Source: Agrobacterium tumefaciens
GTDB lineage: Bacteria > Pseudomonadota > Alphaproteobacteria > Rhizobiales > Rhizobiaceae
Direction of reading: 5' to 3'
Assembly (NCBI RefSeq): GCF_013337285.1
Contig: NZ_SUPW01000014.1
Span: 1-52,189 of the forward strand
DNA length: 52,189 bases
A model generated the notes under the pieces. The model saw only the letters and a list, made by a program, of their open reading frames with translations. It made no database searches and was not told the origin of the DNA. This document shows positions 44,299-52,189 of the stretch, piece after piece. How positions within the stretch are numbered: the stretch's first letter is position 1; every line of letters begins with the position of its first letter. Both the position numbers and the translations under genes were made by a program.

Positions 44299-45645
44299 TT
44301 ATATTTCAGTTGCCAGAAGCATTTCGAGCTTCCTGAGATCGGCTGCGGTTTTCATGCTCCGCACCAGTGCCGGAATTCCGGCGAATTTCTCATTGCCGCC
44401 AGTGGCGTCGGCGAATTTTTCGGTTGGGTCATCGATGCCGGGCAGGCCATCGACGCGGCGCGACAGCACGGTGCCATCCTTTTTCGTCACCTCGATGACC
44501 ACAAAACGGGTGGTTGGATCGGGTGACAGGCGGCGGGCGGTCTCGTCATGTTGACGCGAAACTTTTGCCGAAAGCGCCAGCAGATCGGTACGCACAGGGC
44601 TTTCATCGAAATGGCCGATGGTGAGCGCGCCGTCCACAAGCGCTGCGGCAAAGACATATTCGGCGCTGAAGCGGGCATCAATGCCGGTCTGAGGGGCGGG
44701 CGTGCCGATAAGGGCTGCATCGCCGCCTGGCGGGAAAGTGATGACCGCAGTTTCGATCTCGTCCGCCGTCAGATCATGCGCGCTGCGCAGTGCAAGCGCG
44801 CCGACGGCGATGGGGTGGGCGGCGGTGCAGCAGGGAAAGGCCTTGAGGGTGAGGCCGGGCGAGACGATCTGCCAGGGTGCGCCCCAGCCCGAAAGAACCC
44901 GTTTCGGCTGTTCCACGCCAAAGGCGAAGGCGGAATAAAAGCCGATGGGGTTTTCCAGAAAATCCGGTGCGCCCTGAAAACCCGATCGTGCCAGCCGCGC
45001 GGCGGTGAGGCCGGCGCGGGTGGCAAGCCCGGCATGCAGCGGCTTGGCATCGAACCCGAATTGCAGGCGAAGCCCGGCTGATTGCGTGGCGGCGAGGCCA
45101 AGTGCGACCGCCGTGGTCTGCGGATCGAATTTCAGAAGATGGGCAATAGCTGCCGCAGCGCCGATGGGTCCCAGCGTGGCGGTGGCGTGGAAGCCGTTTT
45201 CGTAATGTTTCGTGCCAAGCGACAGGCCAATCCGCGCCATGGTCTCCAGCCCGACAATATAGGCGGCGATGAAGGCATCCGCCGTCGAACCTTCCTCGAC
45301 TGCAACGGCCAGAAGTGCGGGAATGATGGCGACAGTGGGGTGGCCGCGCACGCTGCCGTGGACGTCGTCATAGTCAAGCACATGGCCGGCATGGCCGTTG
45401 ATGAGGGCGGCGGTAAAGACATCCGTGCGCAGATCGTGGCCGATGATACCAGCCGTACCCGATGTTCCCGGGGTAAAGCTGTCGATCAGGATTTTGGTGC
45501 TTCTGTCGGCAGCGCCGCCGAGCACGCAGGCGAAAAAATCGATCAACGCGGTGCGGGCAATGGTCACGGCCTCGTCGTCACGCAGCGGATCGGAAGCGGC
45601 GATGGCTTCGGCGAGATGAAGGGTGAGTTCTTCCTCGGTCGTCAT
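44299..45645 (-). CDS. MmgE/PrpD family protein
   Basis: 448 aa. The family motif GHVLDYDDVHGSVRGHPTVA, and the later GFHATATLGPIGAAAA and KAFPCCTAAHPIAVGAL, are clear. The superfamily includes 2-methylcitrate dehydratase (PrpD), cis-aconitate decarboxylase and iminodisuccinate epimerase, the last described from an Agrobacterium strain. Upstream extension of the open frame to 45765 runs into the ATPase gene; ATG at 45645 lies four bases after that gene's stop with AAGGGA before it. In an operon with an amino-acid importer and an NtaA-type monooxygenase, an epimerase or lyase role on an N-substituted amino acid is plausible (inference). Confidence 0.88.
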   Translation of the reverse strand: MTTEEELTLHLAEAIAASDPLRDDEAVTIARTALIDFFACVLGGAADRSTKILIDSFTPGTSGTAGIIGHDLRTDVFTAALINGHAGHVLDYDDVHGSVRGHPTVAIIPALLAVAVEEGSTADAFIAAYIVGLETMARIGLSLGTKHYENGFHATATLGPIGAAAAIAHLLKFDPQTTAVALGLAATQSAGLRLQFGFDAKPLHAGLATRAGLTAARLARSGFQGAPDFLENPIGFYSAFAFGVEQPKRVLSGWGAPWQIVSPGLTLKAFPCCTAAHPIAVGALALRSAHDLTADEIETAVITFPPGGDAALIGTPAPQTGIDARFSAEYVFAAALVDGALTIGHFDESPVRTDLLALSAKVSRQHDETARRLSPDPTTRFVVIEVTKKDGTVLSRRVDGLPGIDDPTEKFADATGGNEKFAGIPALVRSMKTAADLRKLEMLLATEI

Positions 45646-45649
45646 GGCG

Positions 45650-46450
45650 TCAGATCCCTTCGCCGTCATTGACCCGCGCCACTTGCCCTCCGAGACCCTT
45701 GACGAAGGCGTTGATGCGCGGATTGGTCGACTTGTAGAAGATATGGTCAGGCGTGCCCTGGTCAACGATCAGGCCGTTTTCGGTGAAGACGATATTGTCG
45801 CTGATTTCCTCGGCAAAGCGCATTTCATGGGTGACGAGAATGCTGGTCATGCCGTCATTGACGAGATCACGGATGACGGCGAGCACTTCGCCCACGGTTT
45901 CCGGGTCGAGTGCCGACGTCACCTCATCGAACAGCACCAGTTCGGGGCGCATGGCAAGCGCGCGGGCAATGGCCACACGCTGCTGCTGGCCGCCGGAAAG
46001 CTGGCCAGGATAGGCATCGACCTTTTGCGACAGGCGGACCTTTTCCAGCAATTCGCGGGCATGGCGCTCGGCGTCCGCCTTCGGCGTGCCGAGGATTTTG
46101 ATCGGCGCGATGGTGATGTTTTCCATGACAGTCAGATGCGGGAAGAGGTTGAACTGCTGGAAGACGATGCCGATGCGCTTGCGCAGTGTTATGCGCTCGG
46201 CTTCGGTTTTCAGCTGGTCGACACGGGTGCCGCCGACGGTGATCATGCCCGATTGCGGAATGAGCAGGCGGTTGATGCAGCGCAGGATGGTGGATTTGCC
46301 GGAGCCGGAGGGGCCGATGATGGAAACGGCGTCGCCCTTGTTCACCGTCAGATCGATGCCCTTCAGAACCTGATTGTCGCCGAAGGACAGGTGCACGCCT
46401 TCCAGTTCGACCAGAGCTTTTGCGACGGTTTGTGGTGCGGGTGCGGACAT
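45650..46450 (-). CDS. Polar amino acid ABC transporter ATP-binding protein (GlnQ/HisP type)
   Basis: ATPase of 266 aa. Walker A GPSGSGKST (about 46-54), signature LSGGQQQRVAIARAL, Walker B LVLFDEVTSALDPE and switch His in LVTHEMRFAEEISD are all intact. The variant DEVTSALD in place of DEPTSALD is common in this family. ATG at 46450 is chosen; a TTG at 46462 just upstream is in frame but less likely. It sits between the permease gene and the MmgE/PrpD gene with gaps of 12 and 4 bp, so one transcript is likely. Confidence 0.93.
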   Translation of the reverse strand: MSAPAPQTVAKALVELEGVHLSFGDNQVLKGIDLTVNKGDAVSIIGPSGSGKSTILRCINRLLIPQSGMITVGGTRVDQLKTEAERITLRKRIGIVFQQFNLFPHLTVMENITIAPIKILGTPKADAERHARELLEKVRLSQKVDAYPGQLSGGQQQRVAIARALAMRPELVLFDEVTSALDPETVGEVLAVIRDLVNDGMTSILVTHEMRFAEEISDNIVFTENGLIVDQGTPDHIFYKSTNPRINAFVKGLGGQVARVNDGEGI

Positions 46451-46462
46451 GGCTTGTTCCAA

Positions 46463-47245
46463 TCAGCGGGAAGCGAAGCGCCGCTCAAGGCGCTGCGTGA
46501 AACGGGATACGGGATAGCAGAACAGGAAGAACGCCATCAGGACGGTGAGATAAACGACGACGGTGAAATCGTTGCGCTGCACGGCGGTGCTGGCATCTGT
46601 CGCGGCGTGCAGAAGTTCATGCACGCCAACCAGCGAGGCAAGTGCGGTGCCCATGGTGATCGAGGCGTAAAGGTTCATCCATGGCGGCAGCGAACGTTTG
46701 ACGCATTGCGGCAGGATGATCCAGCGAAGCGTCTGGTTGCGCGAAAAGCCAAGGCCCTGTGACGCTTCCCATTGCGCGGTGGGAATGGACTGGATGGCGC
46801 CGCGGGTGATTTCGGCGATGTGGGCGCTGGCCGGAATGGCGAGCCCGACCACGGCCTTGATCCAGTCCGGAAACGGAATGTAATGGCCGAAGGCGACGAT
46901 CTCGAAAGGAAAGATGTAAGTCGCTGCAAAGATCAGCACCAGATGTGGGGCATTGCGGAATATCTGCACGTAGGTCAGCGCCGGCGCCCGAACCAGACGA
47001 TAGGGCGCAAGCTCCATGATGCCGAGCAGGACGCCGATGAAGGTGCCGATGGCGATCGCCAGAATGCTGATCAGCACATTCATGGCGAAACCCTTGGCCA
47101 GATAGGGCAGCCATTGCAACAGCACCTGTCCCAGCGAGGGATCGAGGATAAGCCACAGCACGACGGCGACAAGCACGCCGAGCAGCAGAATGGTGCCGAA
47201 AGGCAGCTTCTTTGCCGCCCGCGTTTGAGAAACCACCGCGCTCAT
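46463..47245 (-). CDS. Polar amino acid ABC transporter permease (HisM/GlnP type), subunit A
   Basis: Membrane subunit, 260 aa, with an extra N-terminal helix (about 17-40). Its core has the family signature YVQIFRNAPHLVLIF and the EAA-like loop TAQWEASQGLGFSRNQTLRW. The start overlaps the stop of the companion permease (ATGA at 47242-47245), so the two are likely co-translated to form a heterodimer. The ligand is presumably an amino acid or N-substituted amino acid (inference). Confidence 0.92.
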   Translation of the reverse strand: MSAVVSQTRAAKKLPFGTILLLGVLVAVVLWLILDPSLGQVLLQWLPYLAKGFAMNVLISILAIAIGTFIGVLLGIMELAPYRLVRAPALTYVQIFRNAPHLVLIFAATYIFPFEIVAFGHYIPFPDWIKAVVGLAIPASAHIAEITRGAIQSIPTAQWEASQGLGFSRNQTLRWIILPQCVKRSLPPWMNLYASITMGTALASLVGVHELLHAATDASTAVQRNDFTVVVYLTVLMAFFLFCYPVSRFTQRLERRFASR

Positions 47246-47985
47246 TGACCGAACCCCGGAACTGCGAGACGCCGTTCGAGCCAGAGACCGGCCCTTGCGA
47301 CGATGAAATTGATGACGCTGAAGAAGATGAGGATCACCAGCATCAGCTCGACGACATTGTCGCGCTGCGTCCAGATGAGGATCGAGGCATAGGTGATTTC
47401 ACCCACCGCAATCGCCGATCCGACGGTGGTGAGTTTCACCAGATTGATGAGATTGTTGATGATCGAGGGCAGGGCGGTGCGGACCGCCAGCGGAAACTCC
47501 ACATAACGCAGCACTTCGAAGGAGCTGAAGCCGATGGCCCGCGCCGCTTCGATGGTGGTGGCCGGCACCGCCTCGATACCGCCTCGCAGCGCCTCCGCAT
47601 GGAAGGCGGCGATATGCAGGCCGGTAATGGCGACGACCCAGAAGAATGGCGTGAGCGGGTTGTTCTGTGCGCCACCCAGCACGTTGGAAATCAGCATGTT
47701 GAGCACGAGGAAGCCGCACATCAACTGCACCAGCGTCGGTGTGTTGCGCGTCAACTCCACATAAGCGCGCACGGGGCCGGCGAGCCAAGCCTTGCCGGAG
47801 GTCAGCATCGCCGCGAATATGAAGCCGAAAACGAGGCTGAGCGGCAGAGTGACGGCGACGAGGATGAGCGTCATCTTCATGCCGTCGAGCCAGATTTGAA
47901 CCTCGTAACCGCTGTTCAGAAAATCATAGTTGAGGCCGAGATGCGCAGCCAGTTCTATGAAGCGCGCTGTAAAAGAATCCTGCAT
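47242..47985 (-). CDS. Polar amino acid ABC transporter permease (HisQ/GlnP type), subunit B
   Basis: Second membrane subunit, 247 aa. Characteristic AYVELTRNTPTLVQLMCGFL and the loop ATTIEAARAIGFSSFEVLRY are visible. The N-terminal 25 residues are hydrophilic, then helices begin near 35. It is separated from the binding-protein gene upstream by 253 bp that hold a large palindromic repeat, so expression of permease and binding protein may be partly uncoupled. Confidence 0.92.
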   Translation of the reverse strand: MQDSFTARFIELAAHLGLNYDFLNSGYEVQIWLDGMKMTLILVAVTLPLSLVFGFIFAAMLTSGKAWLAGPVRAYVELTRNTPTLVQLMCGFLVLNMLISNVLGGAQNNPLTPFFWVVAITGLHIAAFHAEALRGGIEAVPATTIEAARAIGFSSFEVLRYVEFPLAVRTALPSIINNLINLVKLTTVGSAIAVGEITYASILIWTQRDNVVELMLVILIFFSVINFIVARAGLWLERRLAVPGFGQ

Positions 47986-48085
47986 CGGAAATCCATGCTG
48001 TTATTGCGGGTGCCGCCCTGCGGGCGGCGCCAGAGTTGCCTGCCTTGCCATACAAGCAGAAAAGAAGCGCGGGCGCATCTCGCAT

Positions 48086-48200
48086 CCGTCATTCCGGCCT
48101 TGAGCCGGAATCCATCCGCCGCGCATCTGCGCGGCGAAAATGATCTTTTCAGCCCCAAGGCCGGGGCTGGCTGGATACCGGCTCAGGGCCGGTATGACGG
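48086..48200. repeat. 115-bp palindromic intergenic repeat element
   Basis: Two 29-base arms (48086-48114 and 48172-48200) are complementary at all but three positions. Between them sit two further hairpins: GCCGCGC/GCGCGGC (48118-48124 and 48129-48135) and CAGCCCC/GGGGCTG (48150-48156 and 48163-48169). The outer arms start with CCGTCATTCCGG, a motif typical of dispersed palindromes in rhizobia. The whole can fold as a three-stem cloverleaf on either strand. It lies between the binding-protein and permease genes of one operon and codes for nothing. Confidence 0.85.
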
Positions 48201-48238
48201 CAGTGCGACAGGTAAGCGCGACACCGTCGCGCCTGTCA

Positions 48239-49078
48239 TCACTGCGCGGCGGAAAGCTTGGTCTTCTGCTCTTCCATGAAGCCGATGCTCGGCAGGCGGT
48301 TGGCCTTGGCGAATTCGATCATCTTGCCGGAAGCGTGCAGCTCCTTGACGATCTTGTCCAGAGCCGCCTGCGTATCGGCCTCGCCCTTGCGCAGCCAGAT
48401 GACGGAATCGGACGGGATGAGGTCGGTGGGGATCAGGATGCCGTAATCCTTCCACTCATCGGCGCGGTCCTGCAGCATCAGGCTCAGCGTGCCGTTGACG
48501 TGCACGGAGACATCGCAATTGCCGCCCTTCAGCGCCAGCAGCGATTCCGGCTGGCTCGGCAGCGCCTTCACCTGCGCACCATATTGCTCGATCAGCGGCT
48601 GGGTGTAGTTGGAGCCCTGCGAAACGCAGGCGATCTTGCCCTTCAGGTCCGACCAGTCCTTGATGCCACTATCCTTGCGGCCGATGGCAGCGCCACCCTG
48701 GCGGTCATAGGGGGTGGGCACGTAGTCCAGCGTTTTGGCGCGTTCTTCAGTGTACTGCATGTTGGCGATCAGAATATCGACCTTGCCCTGCTGCAGGAAC
48801 TGCACGCGGTTGGGCGGGGTCACGGTTTCGGTGACCAGTTCAACGCCGAGACCGGCTGCCAGCGCCTTGGCAACGTCGATGTTGAGGCCCTTCTGCTCCT
48901 GCGTCTTCGGATCGATAAAGCCGAAAGGCGCGCCGGACAGGATGACGCCGACGGTAAGCTTGCCACGACCCTTGATGCGGTCAAGCGTCGCATCGGCGTG
49001 AGCGGCGGTCGCCATCGAAGCAATGACGACGGTTCCGGCGATGAGTTTTGCGGCAAATCTGGAAAAAGAGAGGGCCAT
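48239..49078 (-). CDS. Polar amino acid ABC transporter substrate-binding protein
   Basis: Periplasmic SBP_bac_3 protein, 279 aa. Signal peptide residues 1 to about 28 (ending MATAAHA before DATLDRIKGRG). Family stretches KGRGKLTVGVILSGAPFGFID, LNIDVAKALAAGLGVELV and QGKVDILIANMQYTEERAKT are clear. The open frame continues upstream to 49468, but ATG at 49078 opens the signal peptide and follows AAGGAAA with a good gap. First gene of a six-gene minus-strand operon. The ligand cannot be read from sequence. Confidence 0.92.
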   Translation of the reverse strand: MALSFSRFAAKLIAGTVVIASMATAAHADATLDRIKGRGKLTVGVILSGAPFGFIDPKTQEQKGLNIDVAKALAAGLGVELVTETVTPPNRVQFLQQGKVDILIANMQYTEERAKTLDYVPTPYDRQGGAAIGRKDSGIKDWSDLKGKIACVSQGSNYTQPLIEQYGAQVKALPSQPESLLALKGGNCDVSVHVNGTLSLMLQDRADEWKDYGILIPTDLIPSDSVIWLRKGEADTQAALDKIVKELHASGKMIEFAKANRLPSIGFMEEQKTKLSAAQ

Positions 49079-49483
49079 GGGTATTTCCTTTTGATTGTGA
49101 ATGGAAACTACATGAGGCACCCGCCAAGAGCGAGAATTGGCATTGCGCAAAAAATAGTATGAATAAAATCGTGTTCCAATAAAGCTTTGAGCGCGAAAAA
49201 ATATCCTAATAATTTTAAATCGTAGAATCCTGTTCTTTATCTGCGCTGTCTGCATCTGGCCGCGAGGGATGGAGGACAATTCAGACGCCGTTTGTCGGCC
49301 AAATGACCAAAGAGAAAGCGAGTGCATGCCACTTGTTTCTTCTCCCAGAGGGGGAGAAGGTTGCGGCAGCGGGATGAGGGGGCGACGGTAAAGATAATCG
49401 AGAGCTGGCCCCCTCATCCGACCCTTCGGGCCACCTTCTCCCCGGCGGGGAGAAGAAGCTCGCTGCAACGTCCCGTTCCCTGC
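49079..49483. other. Intergenic region: amino-acid importer promoter and a palindromic repeat
   Basis: 405 bp between malic enzyme's end and the binding-protein gene's start (both minus strand). 49079-49230 is AT-rich with T-runs on the minus strand and should hold the importer promoter. 49339-49455 is a large palindromic repeat described separately. No gene is seen. Confidence 0.6.
49339..49455. repeat. 117-bp palindromic intergenic repeat element
   Basis: A perfect 12-bp pair, GGATGAGGGGGC (49372-49383) with GCCCCCTCATCC (49408-49419), forms the core. It is flanked by two hairpins with nearly the same sequence: CTTCTCCC/GGGAGAAG (49339-49346 and 49352-49359) and CTTCTCCCC/GGGGAGAAG (49435-49443 and 49447-49455). 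The CCCTCATCCG-ACCCTTCGGG segment is, from memory, one of the commonest dispersed repeats of rhizobial genomes. It lies downstream of the malic enzyme gene and may serve as its transcription end. Confidence 0.85.
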
Positions 49484-51772
49484 TCACCGCCCGGCATTAT
49501 AGGCCGCAATCGCCGCCATGTTGACGATATCGCTGTCCTTCGCACCCATCGAGGTGATCTGCACCGATTTGTCGAGACCGACGAGCAGCGGGCCGATGAC
49601 GGTTGCGCCGCCCAGTTCCTGCAGCATCTTGGTGGAGATGGAGGCGGAGTGGATGGCGGGCATGACCAGCACGTTGGCGGCACCGGAAAGGCGGGCAAAG
49701 GGATACTGGCTCTGCATACGATGATGGTTGAGCGCCACATCCGCAGACATTTCACCGTCAACCTCGAAATTGACATTGCGCCGGTCGAGGATTTTCACCG
49801 CTTCGCGCACCTTGTCGGAGCGTTCGCCCACCGGTTGGCCGAAGGTGGAATAGGCGAGCATGGCGACGCGCGGCTCGTAACCGAAACGGCGGGCGAGGCC
49901 GGCCGCCTCTTCGGCGATATCGGCAAGGTCTTCGGCCGACGGCATGTCGTGTACGGCGGTATCGGCCACGAAGACGGTGCGGTTGCGCGAAACGACCAGC
50001 GAAACGCCGATGACGCGGTGGCCGGGCTTGGTGTTGATGCAGCGGCGGATATCTTCGAGCGCGGTCGAATAGTTGCGGGTAACACCTGTCACCACGGCAT
50101 CCGCATCGCCCATCGCCACCATGCAGGCGGCGAAATGGTTACGGTCATTGTGGATCAGGCGTTGCACGTCGCGCAGCAGGAAACCGCCGCGCTGCAGCCG
50201 CGCATAGAGATAATCGACATAGGCATCGACGCGGCTGGAGAGACGGGCATTGGTGATCTCAATATTGGCCCGGTCGAGATCGATGCCGGCACGTTCCGCA
50301 TTGGCCTTGATGATATCGTCGCGGCCGAGCAGGATGGCGGTGCCAAGACCTTGAGCGGTGAACGAAATCGCCGCGCGCATCACCTGTTCTTCTTCCGCTT
50401 CGGCAAAAACGACACGCTTCGGTGAGCGGCGCACGCGCTCGTAGAGACGCTGCGTTGTCGAAGCCATCGGGTCGCGGCGGGCGGAAAGCTCACGGGCATA
50501 GGCGTCGAGGTCGGGCAGTTCGCGCTGGGCGACGCCGGTCTCGATGGCGGCTTTCGCCACGGCCACCGGAATGGCGGAGATCAGGCGCGGATCGAAGGGA
50601 ACCGGAATGATATATTGCGGCCCGAAACGCGGGCGGTTGCCCTGATAGGCGGCGGCCACATCATCCGGCACATCTTCACGGGCAAGATCGGCCAGCGCGT
50701 TTGCGGCGGCGATCTTCATCGCATCGTTGATCTGGCGGGCGCGAACATCGAGCGCGCCGCGGAAGATATAGGGGAAGCCGAGGACGTTATTGACCTGGTT
50801 CGGGTAATCGGAACGTCCGGTTGCCATGATGGCGTCGTCTCGGATGCGCGACACTTCTTCCGGCGTGATTTCCGGGTCCGGATTGGCCATGGCGAAGATG
50901 ATCGGCTTCGGGGCCATGGAGCGGATCATGTCTTCGCTGAAAGCGCCCTTCTGCGACAGGCCGAACACCACATCCGCACCCTTCATGGCCTCTGCCAGCG
51001 TTCGGTTATCGGTCTTGACCGCGTGGGCGGATTTCCACTGGTTCATGCCTTCGGTGCGGCCCTGATAGATCACGCCCTTGGTATCACAGAGCGTGATGTT
51101 TTCGGGGTTGAAGCCCATGGCCTTGATGAGGTCCATGCAGGCGATTGCGGCAGCACCCGCGCCGTTACAGACCAGCTTCGTGGTCTTGAAATCGCGGCCG
51201 GTCAATTCGATGGCGTTGATAAGCCCGGCGGCGGCGATGATGGCGGTGCCGTGCTGGTCGTCATGGAAAACGGGAATATCCATCAGCTCGCGCAGGCGGC
51301 TTTCGATGATGAAACATTCCGGCGCCTTGATGTCTTCCAGATTGATGCCGCCGAAGGAGGGGCCGAGGTAACGCACACAATTGATGAATTCATCAGCGTC
51401 TTCGGTGTCGACCTCGAGGTCGATGGAATCGACATCGGCGAAGCGCTTGAAGAGGACCGATTTGCCTTCCATGACCGGCTTTGACGCAAGCGCGCCGAGA
51501 TTGCCGAGACCGAGGATCGCGGTGCCGTTGGAGATGACCGCCACCATGTTGCCGCGCGTCGTGTAATCGTAAGCACTCGCCGGATTTTCGGCGATGGCTT
51601 TCACCGGCACAGCCACGCCCGGCGAATAGGCAAGCGACAGATCCCGCTGCGTCGCCATCGGCTTGGTCGGGGTGATTTCCAGTTTCCCCGGTCTGCCTTG
51701 CGCGTGGAAATCCAGGGCTTCCTGATCCGTAACCGATGTTCTTGTGCTGGCGGGTTTTGGCGTGTCGGACAT
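49484..51772 (-). CDS. maeB: NADP-dependent malic enzyme with C-terminal phosphotransacetylase-like domain
   Basis: 762 aa, the length of rhizobial malic enzymes. The N-terminal malic domain (about 20-160) contains Tyr49 in YSPGVAVP and Lys104 in KPVMEGK, both expected at the active site, and FHDDQHGTA (about 169-177) for metal binding. The NAD(P) domain (about 180-400) has [23 protein letters not shown]-like domain (about 430-755) follows; it regulates rather than transfers acetyl groups in known cases. Resembles the NADP-type (Tme) more than the NAD-type (Dme) as I recall them, not certain. It converts malate to pyruvate. Start has AGGAAAG about 12 nt upstream, a longer gap than usual. Confidence 0.93.
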   Translation of the reverse strand: MSDTPKPASTRTSVTDQEALDFHAQGRPGKLEITPTKPMATQRDLSLAYSPGVAVPVKAIAENPASAYDYTTRGNMVAVISNGTAILGLGNLGALASKPVMEGKSVLFKRFADVDSIDLEVDTEDADEFINCVRYLGPSFGGINLEDIKAPECFIIESRLRELMDIPVFHDDQHGTAIIAAAGLINAIELTGRDFKTTKLVCNGAGAAAIACMDLIKAMGFNPENITLCDTKGVIYQGRTEGMNQWKSAHAVKTDNRTLAEAMKGADVVFGLSQKGAFSEDMIRSMAPKPIIFAMANPDPEITPEEVSRIRDDAIMATGRSDYPNQVNNVLGFPYIFRGALDVRARQINDAMKIAAANALADLAREDVPDDVAAAYQGNRPRFGPQYIIPVPFDPRLISAIPVAVAKAAIETGVAQRELPDLDAYARELSARRDPMASTTQRLYERVRRSPKRVVFAEAEEEQVMRAAISFTAQGLGTAILLGRDDIIKANAERAGIDLDRANIEITNARLSSRVDAYVDYLYARLQRGGFLLRDVQRLIHNDRNHFAACMVAMGDADAVVTGVTRNYSTALEDIRRCINTKPGHRVIGVSLVVSRNRTVFVADTAVHDMPSAEDLADIAEEAAGLARRFGYEPRVAMLAYSTFGQPVGERSDKVREAVKILDRRNVNFEVDGEMSADVALNHHRMQSQYPFARLSGAANVLVMPAIHSASISTKMLQELGGATVIGPLLVGLDKSVQITSMGAKDSDIVNMAAIAAYNAGR

Positions 51773-52189
51773 GGGCTGTGTGCGCTTTCCTGTCGTTAAT
51801 CGTATAAAAATATTCGTTGTTGTTATGGTATTTTTTGCACGCCTGCCAAGCGTTGAATGTTGTTCAGTGCAGCAAATTTAGCACGAGTGAATTTTACGGA
51901 CGTTTCAATCGATTAAGTCGATATGGTTCAATTTTGGGAAGCGGGTTGGCAGATGAATTTCCGCGATCCCTTGCGTCATCGACGCGGCGGATCAGGCGGA
52001 ACCTCGCGTTTGCCCCGGCGTTAGCAGGATGGGTCCGCAGGCAATCGGCATGTGCTCCCAATGCCCGCCATCCGTTCACCAAGCTTTCACAGAGCGAATT
52101 TATGAGCTTGCGCTTGTGTGCCCGTGAACCGATGATGGCGGCATTGGCAAATACGTATATTGTCCGGCGCGCCGGGAAATTTATTAGAG
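51773..52189. other. Upstream region of malic enzyme to window end
   Basis: 417 bp with no convincing gene; a 62-codon frame on the minus strand (51894-52082) has no ribosome site or recognisable product. 51790-51900 is AT-rich and probably holds the malic enzyme promoter. I see no strong terminator or repeat. Another gene may begin beyond the right edge. Confidence 0.5.

Noticed and set aside
43145..44554. Open frame of 469 codons on the plus strand
   Set aside because: Opposite the flavin monooxygenase gene; the translation is His/Arg/Gly-rich with no recognisable domain.
49079..49468. N-terminal extension of the amino-acid binding protein
   Set aside because: The extra 130 codons run through promoter and palindromic repeat; ATG at 49078 starts a clear signal peptide.
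49322..50425. Open frame of 367 codons on the plus strand
   Set aside because: It begins in the palindromic repeat and runs opposite the malic enzyme gene; the composition is that of a shadow frame.

Overview
The window looks like a GC-rich alphaproteobacterial replicon of the Rhizobiales, most likely the Agrobacterium/Rhizobium group. This is inferred from the density of binding-protein-dependent importers, a malic enzyme of the long rhizobial type with a C-terminal phosphotransacetylase-like domain, a uronate dehydrogenase-like protein resembling the Agrobacterium enzyme, a TakP-type TRAP receptor, and large intergenic palindromes typical of rhizobia. I see no rRNA, tRNA, CRISPR array, insertion sequence or phage gene. 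About 41 genes are supported, and over half belong to six import systems with their dedicated enzymes. This suggests a catabolic, accessory-type region rather than a housekeeping one.

Layout. (1) 74-6496, plus strand: a sugar-type (CUT1) ABC importer (two permeases and an ATPase; the binding protein would lie off the left edge), then an IlvD/Edd sugar-acid dehydratase, a uronate dehydrogenase-like SDR and an RraA-like aldolase-fold protein. Together they suggest oxidative uronate or sugar-acid catabolism. A MalT-like LuxR regulator (6500-8851, minus) follows. (2) 8988-20605, plus: a Dpp/Opp-type importer (two permeases, a fused double ATPase, a binding protein) interleaved with two HyuA-like/DUF917 gene pairs in opposite order and an isoaspartyl-peptidase-type hydrolase. 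(3) 20708-29187, plus: a LysR regulator, a second Dpp/Opp importer with fused ATPase, a class A beta-lactamase-like serine hydrolase with no signal peptide, a second binding protein and an AbgB-like M20 amidohydrolase. Regions 2 and 3 form a 20-kb block apparently devoted to importing and opening cyclic or blocked amides. Its substrate is not identifiable from sequence, and it is the best candidate for an undescribed system. (4) 29605-33377, plus: a CUT2 ribose/inositol-type ABC importer closed by a clear terminator. (5) 33478-38269: a class I glutamine-amidotransferase-like hydrolase (minus), a TakP-like TRAP receptor (plus) and, converging on it, the TRAP membrane subunits (minus). The large subunit has an unusual Pro/Gly-rich repeat tail. 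(6) 38688-42881: a small aa3-oxidase subunit IV-like protein, a secreted protein of unknown function, a DadA-like FAD oxidase (minus) and a soluble double-PAS chemoreceptor. (7) 42962-49078, minus: a polar-amino-acid ABC importer, an MmgE/PrpD protein and an NtaA-type flavin monooxygenase, a plausible aminopolycarboxylate or related N-substituted amino-acid pathway. (8) 49484-51772, minus: malic enzyme.

Within the operons, genes are tightly packed, with many 4-bp ATGA start/stop overlaps. Product names rest on motif and family recognition from the translated sequence; no database search was run. Substrate assignments are inferences and are marked as such.
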